From: Candidatus Thalassarchaeaceae archaeon | GTDB taxonomy: Archaea; Thermoplasmatota; Poseidoniia; Poseidoniales; Thalassarchaeaceae | Length of the DNA: 6,021 nucleotides | Assembly: GCA_030747475.1 (NCBI GenBank) | Contig: JASLKO010000058.1 | Span: 1 to 6,021 of the forward strand | Direction: 5' to 3' | Shown here: one piece after another, positions 1-5,370 of the stretch | How the letters are laid out: each line of letters begins with the position of its first letter | Numbering within the stretch: the stretch's first letter is position 1 | Translations under genes and position numbers: made by a program | Notes under the pieces: model-generated | The model's database searches: none | What the model was told of the DNA's origin: nothing | Seen by the model: the letters and a program-made list of their open reading frames with translations, nothing else

Positions 1-1142
1 TGCATGGGGTCATAGATGCCCATCAATGCTTCACGCATGGCCAATGTGATGTTGAACACCGGCAATATGAACCACCATGCTTCGATGCCTTCCAGATTGA
101 CAAATTGCGCAAACAATGTCGGTCCAATAAAGACCAAGACCATTGGTCCTAGGATGCTACCGGCCTCACGGACACTGTGTGCTCGAACGGCGACAGCCAA
201 TTCAATTGCGACAACAAATACGGCGAAGAGAATGACACTGAGAAGGAGTAGGAGCACACCAGTGGTTGAGATACTCGGAGTTTCCAACCCCCCGCTCGTG
301 AGGAAATTAATCGCAAATAGCAACCCTGCCATTTGGCCGAGTACGCTTACACTTGCAACCGTGGCCACAGCGAGCCACTTGCCAAACAACAAGTCCGAAC
401 GGGCCGTAGGTGTGCACAGTAGAGCCTCCATTGTACCCCGCTCCCTTTCGCCCGCAGTCAAATCAATCGAAGGCTGAATGGCGGCTGTCGTGGTCCACAT
501 GGCCACAACAAGTGGAATGAACATCGCCAACCCCATGGCTGCCAACTCTCCACCACTGGCCACATCCGCTTCACTAAAATCACCATCCCAATTGATCGGA
601 TCAAATGTTTCATCACGTGTGAGGTTGTGTTGCATCAATGTCGTATTGATGACATCTTCTTCCCAGGCATTGACTGCCGCTAGTGTACGGATTCTTGCTT
701 CGTATGACAACTCATTTGTCGAGTCTGAAATAATAGCATAATTCCATGATTCAGATGCATTGGAATCAACCCTGACCAACCGTAAAATAGCGTGTATGGT
801 CATATTGCCCTGTTTTGAGTTGATGCGCGATGAATCGTCTCCTGGGTCGGATAATGTTCCCGTTGTTGTCAGGTCATTTTCAACAATAATCAGATTGTAA
901 TCATCTAGGTGTACACTCAAATTATCAGTTAATTCTCCCTGAACTTCAACAGTCAATTCGTATGACGAAAGCTCGGCAGCCTCCCCTTGCAAGAATAGAG
1001 GAAGAGCGATGAAAATCGCTGGGAAAATGAGCAATGGCACGAGAATCATGGCCAATACAGTACGCCAATCACGCACGAAATCAATCAATTCCTTGCGCGT
1101 CACCACAAGAATTCGCGAAAGGCGAAGGCGAATTTTACTCAT
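1..1142 (-). CDS. ABC-2 type (NatB-like) exporter permease, 3' end cut by window
   Basis: Membrane subunit of an ABC exporter, paired with the ATPase gene just upstream. I translated the open frame from ATG at 1142 to the window edge: 380 codons without a stop. It opens with a basic cytoplasmic stretch containing TRKELIDFVRDWR, the usual ABC-2/NatB entry, followed by a membrane segment at about 29-51. A large soluble, presumably extracytoplasmic, domain follows (about 52-198, acidic, with several N-x-S/T sites). Further hydrophobic segments lie at about 200-222, 253-278, 294-318, 331-348 and from 355 on. Between segments two and three is TAGERERGTMEALLCTPTAR (residues 229-248), the family hallmark of NatB/YhaP-type permeases. 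Family members are about 400 residues, so only a short C-terminal part is missing. The start overlaps the ATPase stop by 8 bases and has its own AGGTGGT site, implying coupled translation. The substrate cannot be read from sequence; NatB homologues are linked to Na+ or drug/peptide export. Confidence 0.9.
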   Translation of the reverse strand, partial: MSKIRLRLSRILVVTRKELIDFVRDWRTVLAMILVPLLIFPAIFIALPLFLQGEAAELSSYELTVEVQGELTDNLSVHLDDYNLIIVENDLTTTGTLSDPGDDSSRINSKQGNMTIHAILRLVRVDSNASESWNYAIISDSTNELSYEARIRTLAAVNAWEEDVINTTLMQHNLTRDETFDPINWDGDFSEADVASGGELAAMGLAMFIPLVVAMWTTTAAIQPSIDLTAGERERGTMEALLCTPTARSDLLFGKWLAVATVASVSVLGQMAGLLFAINFLTSGGLETPSISTTGVLLLLLSVILFAVFVVAIELAVAVRAHSVREAGSILGPMVLVFIGPTLFAQFVNLEGIEAWWFILPVFNITLAMREALMGIYDPM

Positions 1143-1950
1143 TCTTACCACCTTTACCTGTGAGTAATTTTCGCCATGCGCGGGCAATTTTGCCTTCATC
1201 TTCTGTGGTTTCCGTCCTAGCATCATCTTCGGACAATGCGACATACGCTTCCTCTAGATTTTCACAATCAGTAGCTGAAATCAATTCAGATGGTTTTCCA
1301 TCAGCACGAATTGTTCCATTGTGTATGATAATGATTCGATCACAAACTTGTTCAGCCTCAGCGAGATTATGTGTACTGTAAATGACAGTCCCACCTTCGT
1401 CACCCAACTTCCGTACCAATTTTCGCACCATTCTCGCACTAGTAACATCCAATCCCCCCGTTGGCTCATCCAAGAGTAGAATCTTGGGGCCGTGCGATAA
1501 TGCCCGTAAAAGAGCCGTTTTTTGGCGCATTCCACGTGAAAATCCACGTGTTGAACGATGCAAGTCTTGATCAAAATTAAGCAGTTTTGCAAATCGCTCT
1601 GTGCGAGTCCATGACATATCATCGTCGATGCCATTTAGTCGACTGTGGTAACGAATATTCTCCCAAGCTGTAAGTCTAGCATACAGACCAGTGGCTTCTG
1701 GGACAACACCAACATGCTCTCGCATTTGATGAATATCAACGGCCTCAGAATCGACAAGTCCCTGCACGCTACCGGTCGTTGGTTGATACAGCCCACATAG
1801 CAAGCGCAACAATGTCGTTTTACCCGCTCCATTCCCACCGACCAGTCCGACAACCTCTCCAGCATGGAAATCTACACTCACAGTGGATAGCGCGGTCACT
1901 TCTGAAAATGACTTGGTCACGTCAGAAACTTTGAGCAATACCTCTGGCAT
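1135..1950 (-). CDS. ABC transporter ATP-binding protein, NatA-like
   Basis: Nucleotide-binding subunit that drives the adjoining permease by ATP hydrolysis at the cytoplasmic face. The 271-residue product has every ABC landmark in order: Walker A GGNGAGKTT (38-46), a Q-loop region reading VVPEATGLY (82-90) with Glu where Gln is usual, as is common in NatA/drug-type ATPases, signature FSRGMRQK (137-144), Walker B ILLLDEPTGGLD (157-168) with catalytic Glu162, and the H-loop STHN with His194. After about residue 235 there is a short acidic then basic tail (EDDARTETTEDEG, then RKLLTGKGGK) outside the core fold. The ATG at 1950 follows the epimerase stop by 16 bases and has GGATGTG five bases upstream, one mismatch from the archaeal consensus. 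Length is slightly under the usual ~300 for drug-type members. ABC assignment is certain; export direction and substrate are inferred from the permease. Confidence 0.96.
   Translation of the reverse strand: MPEVLLKVSDVTKSFSEVTALSTVSVDFHAGEVVGLVGGNGAGKTTLLRLLCGLYQPTTGSVQGLVDSEAVDIHQMREHVGVVPEATGLYARLTAWENIRYHSRLNGIDDDMSWTRTERFAKLLNFDQDLHRSTRGFSRGMRQKTALLRALSHGPKILLLDEPTGGLDVTSARMVRKLVRKLGDEGGTVIYSTHNLAEAEQVCDRIIIIHNGTIRADGKPSELISATDCENLEEAYVALSEDDARTETTEDEGKIARAWRKLLTGKGGKNE
1147..1153 (-). promoter_or_regulatory. Shine-Dalgarno site of the permease, inside the ATPase gene
   Basis: AGGTGGT on the minus strand, one mismatch from AGGTGAT, four bases from the permease ATG at 1142. It lies within the last codons of the ATPase gene and fixes the start at the 8-base overlap. 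Confidence 0.7.
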
Positions 1951-1966
1951 TGATACACATCCATTT

Positions 1967-2380
1967 TTATTCTGTATATTCTAGTAACTCTACTAGAACT
2001 CCACCAGTACTCGATGGGTGCACAAATGCAATCTTACTGCCATGAGCACCGGTTGTCGGTGTTTCATTGATGAGTCGAATGCCCTCACTCTTCAGCCGAT
2101 TCAGCAATCCTTGAAGATCATCAACTTGAAAGGCGATTTGTTGGACACCAGGGCCCCGATTGACTAGAAATTTCCCAATTGGGGTGTCTTCTCCGGTTGG
2201 TGACAAGAGTTCGATACGTGTTGCATTTTCACCTGCATCAGTGTCGAAGAAACGAATGTTTACACCCTGTTCTTCATTCATCTCTTCACCTGAATCTTTG
2301 AGACCTAAAATTTCCCAAAATTTACTCCCTGAATCAAGGTCATTGACAGCAATTCCAATGTGATCAAGTCGAATTCTCAT
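1967..2380 (-). CDS. mce: methylmalonyl-CoA epimerase (VOC/glyoxalase fold)
   Basis: Interconverts (S)- and (R)-methylmalonyl-CoA, supplying the (R) form to the mutase encoded just upstream. The 137-residue length is normal. Two VOC half-domains are visible: LDHIGIAVNDLDSGSKFW (5-22) with His7, the first metal ligand, and AFQVDDLQGLLNRLKSEGI (83-101). Other family signatures are EEQGVNIRFF (36-45), RIELLSPTGEDTPIGKFL (55-72), GAHGSKIAFVHPSSTGGVLV (111-130) and the terminal ELLE, where Glu131 matches the conserved metal ligand/base. Odd feature: the stretch that in most epimerases reads G-[LIM]-HH-[IV] reads GVQQIAF here (78-84). The His corresponding to ligand His91 of the Propionibacterium shermanii enzyme is thus Gln81. 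The ATG has a strong GAGGTGA site lying across the mutase stop. Epimerase identity is strongly supported by family signatures plus context; a related VOC enzyme is the alternative because of the altered ligand. Confidence 0.9.
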   Translation of the reverse strand: MRIRLDHIGIAVNDLDSGSKFWEILGLKDSGEEMNEEQGVNIRFFDTDAGENATRIELLSPTGEDTPIGKFLVNRGPGVQQIAFQVDDLQGLLNRLKSEGIRLINETPTTGAHGSKIAFVHPSSTGGVLVELLEYTE

Positions 2381-2384
2381 CTCT

Positions 2385-2391
2385 TCACCTC
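2385..2391 (-). promoter_or_regulatory. Shine-Dalgarno site of the epimerase, spanning the mutase stop
   Basis: GAGGTGA on the minus strand, four bases from the epimerase ATG. It shares bases with the TGA stop of the mutase, so a ribosome terminating on the mutase ends on the initiation site of the epimerase. This supports a coupled mutase-epimerase unit. Confidence 0.8.
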
Positions 2392-3970
2392 AAAACCCAC
2401 TCGGGGGCATCCATGTACCGAATTCATCTTTCATTGCATTCATGATTTCACCCACGGTACATTGCGCCTTCACAGCTGTCAAAATATGTGGGAATAGGTT
2501 GTCATCGCCACTCGCAGCTTGAGATATAGATGAGAGTGCGGTTTTGACCTCTGAGTCATTTCTTCCTGAGCGCAACTCCGATATTTTGATGTATTGCATT
2601 TCAGCAATTTTTGGGTCAATATGTTGTCCCTCAATGTCTCCCTCATCGTCCATAACAGCGTGATTTACACCAATGATGTGACGATTTGAACTTTCAATAT
2701 CCTGCATTTGTTTCCATGCAGATTCATGAATGCGTCTCTGCTGGAATCCCGATTGCAATGCAACCAATGCACCGCCCATATCTTCGATTTCGCTAATTAG
2801 CGCATAAGCATCTGCTTCTATTCTGTCTGTCAACGCTTCAACATGGTAAGAACCAGCCAATGGGTCGACAACATCAGCAACACCGGTTTCTTCAGCGAGA
2901 ATTTGTTGTGTTCTCAAAGCAATTGTAGCACTTTCATCTGTGGGCAATCCGATGGCTTCATCATACGAATTCGTGTGCAGGGATTGCGTACCACCTAGGA
3001 CAGCAGACATCGCTTGGTAGGATACGCGTGCCACGTTATTCAGGGGCTGCTGAGCGGTCAATGTAACTCCAGCAGTTTGAGTATGGAATCGCAACATGGT
3101 TGATTTCGGGTTGCTCGGTTGGTAACGTTCAGTCATCAGTCGGTGCCACAGGCGTCTTGCTGCCCTAAACTTGGCAACTTCTTCGAAGAAATCATTGTGA
3201 CATCCAAAGAAAAATGACAGCCGAGGGGCAAACTCATCGACATCCATCCCTGTCGATATTGCTGCCTCAACGTATGCGATTGCATTTGAGAGGGTAAATG
3301 CCAATTCTTCTACAGCTGTTGCACCTGCTTCACGAATATGGTACCCTGAGATGCTAATTGTGTTCCAATCAGGATGATGTTTGGCACAATGCCCGATCAA
3401 ATCAGTGATCAAGCGCATGCTTTGCTCAGGTGGGAAAACATGTGTACCTCTGGCAATATATTCCTTGAGTATATCATTTTGGACGGTACCGCGAATTTTA
3501 GAGGAATCCCCACCTTGTTCTTCGCAAACTGCAACATATAGTGCGAGAAGGATAATTGCGGGACTATTGATTGTCATCGAAGTCGAAACTTCATCTAAAC
3601 GAATTTGGTCAAAAAGTGCTCGCATGTCAACAATTGAATCAATGGCTACACCAACACGGCCAACTTCACCAAAGCTCAGTGAATCATCACTATCCATGCC
3701 CAATTGTGTGGGTAAATCAAAGGCGACAGAGAGTCCACTTTGGCCACGATTAAGCAATGTTCTGAATCGCTGATTTGTCTCTTCGGCAGTGCTAAACCCC
3801 GCGTATTGCCGCATGGTCCACAGCCGACTTCTGTACATGGTTTCATGGACGCCACGTGTATATGGTGGTGCACCGGGAGTCTCATGATTAGGTATGGAAT
3901 CAGATGGACCAGGAGTTGGTGAGATTGGCAACCCGCCTAGAGTTTCAAACGAGTCTTTTCGAAGCCGCAA
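2390..3970 (-). CDS. mcmA1: methylmalonyl-CoA mutase, catalytic (large) subunit
   Basis: Adenosylcobalamin-dependent isomerisation of (R)-methylmalonyl-CoA to succinyl-CoA in the cytoplasm. The product is about 526 residues, numbered from TTG at 3970; the longest frame starts at GTG 3976. It is the TIM-barrel catalytic domain only. Recognisable blocks are TMYRSRLWTMRQYAGFSTAEE (45-65), GQSGLSVAFDLPTQLGMDSD (76-95), GTVQNDILKEYIARGT (161-176), SISISGYHIREAGA (206-219), HTQTAGVTLTAQQPLNN (296-312) and VDPLAGSYHVE (368-378). Tyr56, Arg174 and His211 match Tyr89, Arg207 and His244 of the P. shermanii enzyme with identical spacing (118 and 37 residues). Tyr and Arg at those sites favour methylmalonyl-CoA over isobutyryl- or hydroxyisobutyryl-CoA; ethylmalonyl-CoA mutase is not excluded. 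The chain ends at MPPSGF with no B12-binding DxHxxG domain, so a separate small subunit must exist elsewhere, the usual archaeal arrangement. The epimerase follows after 9 bases. Confidence 0.96.
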   Translation of the reverse strand: MRLRKDSFETLGGLPISPTPGPSDSIPNHETPGAPPYTRGVHETMYRSRLWTMRQYAGFSTAEETNQRFRTLLNRGQSGLSVAFDLPTQLGMDSDDSLSFGEVGRVGVAIDSIVDMRALFDQIRLDEVSTSMTINSPAIILLALYVAVCEEQGGDSSKIRGTVQNDILKEYIARGTHVFPPEQSMRLITDLIGHCAKHHPDWNTISISGYHIREAGATAVEELAFTLSNAIAYVEAAISTGMDVDEFAPRLSFFFGCHNDFFEEVAKFRAARRLWHRLMTERYQPSNPKSTMLRFHTQTAGVTLTAQQPLNNVARVSYQAMSAVLGGTQSLHTNSYDEAIGLPTDESATIALRTQQILAEETGVADVVDPLAGSYHVEALTDRIEADAYALISEIEDMGGALVALQSGFQQRRIHESAWKQMQDIESSNRHIIGVNHAVMDDEGDIEGQHIDPKIAEMQYIKISELRSGRNDSEVKTALSSISQAASGDDNLFPHILTAVKAQCTVGEIMNAMKDEFGTWMPPSGF

Positions 3971-3975
3971 GCTCA

Positions 3976-3981
3976 CACCTC
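3976..3981 (-). promoter_or_regulatory. Shine-Dalgarno site that favours the TTG start of the mutase
   Basis: GAGGTG on the minus strand. It overlaps by one base the first base of the GTG at 3976, so it cannot serve that codon with normal spacing. It sits five bases (TGAGC) upstream of an in-frame TTG at 3970-3968. Sites for the epimerase, slyD and permease lie four bases from their starts and the ATPase site five, so TTG at 3970 fits the local rule. An in-frame TGA at 3982-3980 rules out a start further upstream. Confidence 0.65.
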
Positions 3982-3989
3982 AATGGGAT

Positions 3990-4020
3990 ACGGGGGGATT
4001 CGCCCCTTGAATCGTTCCGT
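3990..4020. repeat. imperfect inverted repeat between slyD and the mutase gene
   Basis: Read on the minus strand, arms ACGG-aac-GATTC and GAATC-ccc-CCGT flank a 7-base loop (AAGGGGC): a 5-bp inner stem, a 3x3 internal loop and a 4-bp outer stem. An alternative GGGG/CCCC pairing with loop CGAAT exists in the same stretch. It lies in the longest gap of the window, 10 bases after the slyD stop and about 20 before the mutase start. No T-run follows, so it does not look like a simple terminator. It could be an operator, an mRNA processing site or chance. Confidence 0.4.
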
Positions 4021-4029
4021 GTTGGCTGT

Positions 4030-4563
4030 TCAACAACAGTTAGTGTCGCCGCAACAATCATTCTCAGATTTATCTTGCTCACCTTCGTGGTGATGGTGTC
4101 CACCAGGTCCGTGTGCATGTCCGTGGGCCAATTCATCCTCAGTTGCCGCTCGTACTTCCATGACTTCAACTTCGAAGTGCAGGGTTTTGCCCGCCATTGG
4201 GTTGTTAAAATCGCATTTTACGACTTCATCGGTGATTGCGACGATTCTAAATGGGCCCGCATCCGACATTAGCATCATCCCTAGATCGAGAGGCATTTCT
4301 TCAGGAAACATTGCTCGCGGTACTTCTTGCACCATTTCATCTGTGGGGTGACCATATGCATCTTCGGGTTCAAGTGTAAACGAACGAGTCTCTCCAACAG
4401 TGGACCCCATGATTTCTCTTTCAAAACCAGGAATCATGCCCTTGTGTCCGACCAGAAATACCAGGGGGTCTCCCTCACGACTGGTGTCAAACATTTCACC
4501 ACTGTCTGGGAATGTCCCTGTATAATGCACGCTTGCTACTGTATCTTTGCTAATTTCAGTCAT
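4030..4563 (-). CDS. slyD: SlyD-type FKBP peptidyl-prolyl cis-trans isomerase with metal-binding tail
   Basis: Cytoplasmic folding helper that isomerises X-Pro bonds and, in the SlyD family, also acts as a chaperone and metal carrier. The 177-residue product begins with the FKBP half VHYTGTFPDSGEMFDTS (12-28), then PLVFLVGHKGMIPGFEREIMG (33-53) and VGETRSFTLEPEDAYG (56-71). The insert-in-flap chaperone domain spans about 70-117, and the fold closes with DFNNPMAGKTLHFEVEVMEV (118-137), close to the SlyD signature DxNHPLAGKxLxF but with Asn-Met replacing His-Leu. The tail is metal-ligand rich: seven His between 147 and 159 (HGHAHGPGGHHHH), then CC-GDTN-CC at the very end (170-177). E. coli SlyD has a comparable His/Cys tail that binds Ni2+ and other ions. 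The ATG is preceded by AAGGTGA, which contains the TGA stop of the upstream gene, four bases away, so translation is probably coupled to it. Confidence 0.95.
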   Translation of the reverse strand: MTEISKDTVASVHYTGTFPDSGEMFDTSREGDPLVFLVGHKGMIPGFEREIMGSTVGETRSFTLEPEDAYGHPTDEMVQEVPRAMFPEEMPLDLGMMLMSDAGPFRIVAITDEVVKCDFNNPMAGKTLHFEVEVMEVRAATEDELAHGHAHGPGGHHHHEGEQDKSENDCCGDTNCC

Positions 4564-4567
4564 ATTT

Positions 4568-4574
4568 TCACCTT
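4568..4574 (-). promoter_or_regulatory. Shine-Dalgarno site of slyD, containing the upstream stop codon
   Basis: AAGGTGA on the minus strand, four bases from the slyD ATG. Its TGA is the stop codon of the basic protein gene, the same stop-in-site arrangement as at the mutase-epimerase junction. Confidence 0.75.
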
Positions 4575-5365
4575 CTTGTTGTCAATGAATCAATCAATTT
4601 TGTAATTCGTTTTGCGCATGCTTCCGTGATGATATTGTCACTGACTTTACCATCGAGGAATTTTTTCGCTTCTTCAACACCTTGGCGCTCTCCCTTTGCC
4701 CATGTTTGGCCTAAGACATTGGAACGGTGTTCATCTTCGACATTTTCCTCATCAAGTATACGTCGCACATCGTACTTGAATTCCATATATTTTCCACGAT
4801 GTAATTTCTTCACTCTCTTCGTGGGTCCTTGCGGCTTATTCCGTTTGTTAAATCGACCACCGCGTCGAGGTTGAGAAGCAGGCCTAGGAGCTTGTGTTTT
4901 TTTGAATGGATTTGATGGTTCAGATTTCGCGGATTTCATTTTTTCAGCACGCTGTGACTGTGCATCGGCAACTTTAGTTCGACTTGCTTCAATCAATTCA
5001 CGTGCTCTCAAATCTGTTTTCTTTTCCAATTCAGCCTTACTGACTTTACCCTGCTTACGTAGGCCAACACTCTTGCCAGCTCGAGCGGGTGTCTTACTGG
5101 TAGATTGCTTGGGAGTTGCGGATTTTTTAACAGTTCGAGAAGGGGCAGCAGGCGGGGCCTTGCTTGATTTTCCAGGTGGAGCAGGAGGTCCGGTAGAACG
5201 CCGTGAATCAGAACCCTTGCGACCTGATTTAACAGCGCGTGAGTTGGGTGCCGGGGCAGACTTTCTGGGGTTCTTGAACGGATTTGAAGGTTCATCCTTT
5301 GCACCCAAGTATAACTGCCCCAGCCTGACCTCAGGCCGGACTGTCATAAGGGTTGGCTTCACCAT
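4568..5365 (-). CDS. unrecognised Lys/Arg-rich protein with small C-terminal domain
   Basis: I do not recognise this family. The 265-residue product is very basic. Residues 1-24 include a short patterned stretch (VRLGQLYLGAK). Residues 25-110 are low-complexity, rich in Lys, Pro, Ala and Ser and resembling histone-H1-like or ribosome-associated tails. Residues 111-147 look helical (KAELEKKTDLRARELIEASR). Residues 156-192 are again basic and disordered (PRRGGRFNKRNKP). A compact, charged, probably helical domain fills 193-265, with Trp222 and segments FKYDVRRILDEENVEDEHR and GVEEAKKFLDG. The motif EPSNPFK occurs twice, at 25-31 and 149-155. There is no signal peptide or membrane segment. The gene lies five bases after kae1 and four before slyD, which suggests co-expression with translation-related genes. 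Nucleic-acid or ribosome binding is a composition-based guess. ATG at 5365 has no clear Shine-Dalgarno site; ATG at 5347 (residue 7) is an alternative start. Confidence 0.85.
   Translation of the reverse strand: MVKPTLMTVRPEVRLGQLYLGAKDEPSNPFKNPRKSAPAPNSRAVKSGRKGSDSRRSTGPPAPPGKSSKAPPAAPSRTVKKSATPKQSTSKTPARAGKSVGLRKQGKVSKAELEKKTDLRARELIEASRTKVADAQSQRAEKMKSAKSEPSNPFKKTQAPRPASQPRRGGRFNKRNKPQGPTKRVKKLHRGKYMEFKYDVRRILDEENVEDEHRSNVLGQTWAKGERQGVEEAKKFLDGKVSDNIITEACAKRITKLIDSLTTRR
4901..5293 (-). repeat. duplicated EPSNPFK coding motif within the basic protein
   Basis: Two 21-base units at 5273-5293 and 4901-4921 encode the identical heptapeptide EPSNPFK, and each is followed by a basic residue-rich stretch. 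The DNA copies differ at three third-codon positions (Pro-Ser region, Pro, Lys), so the peptide rather than the DNA appears conserved. The units bracket the disordered middle of the protein. Confidence 0.7.
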
Positions 5366-5370
5366 ATAGG

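Noticed and set aside
16..741. Two consecutive plus-strand frames (153 and 87 residues) at the left edge
   Set aside because: They are antisense to the permease frame, which carries the NatB signature and membrane segments. The plus-strand products have no recognisable motif or consistent composition.
1281..1865. Minus-strand frames of 117 and 76 residues inside the ATPase gene
   Set aside because: They are out-of-frame shadows of a gene with complete ABC motifs in the main frame.
4021..4037. Short TGTTG/CAACA pairing around the slyD stop as a terminator
   Set aside because: It is a five-base stem partly inside coding sequence with no T-run; too weak to call.
4902..5369. Plus-strand frame of 155 residues opposite the basic protein
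   Set aside because: Its Leu/Gly/Ala-rich content is what the complement of Lys/Pro/Ser-rich codons yields, and the minus-strand frame has tight junctions with both neighbours.
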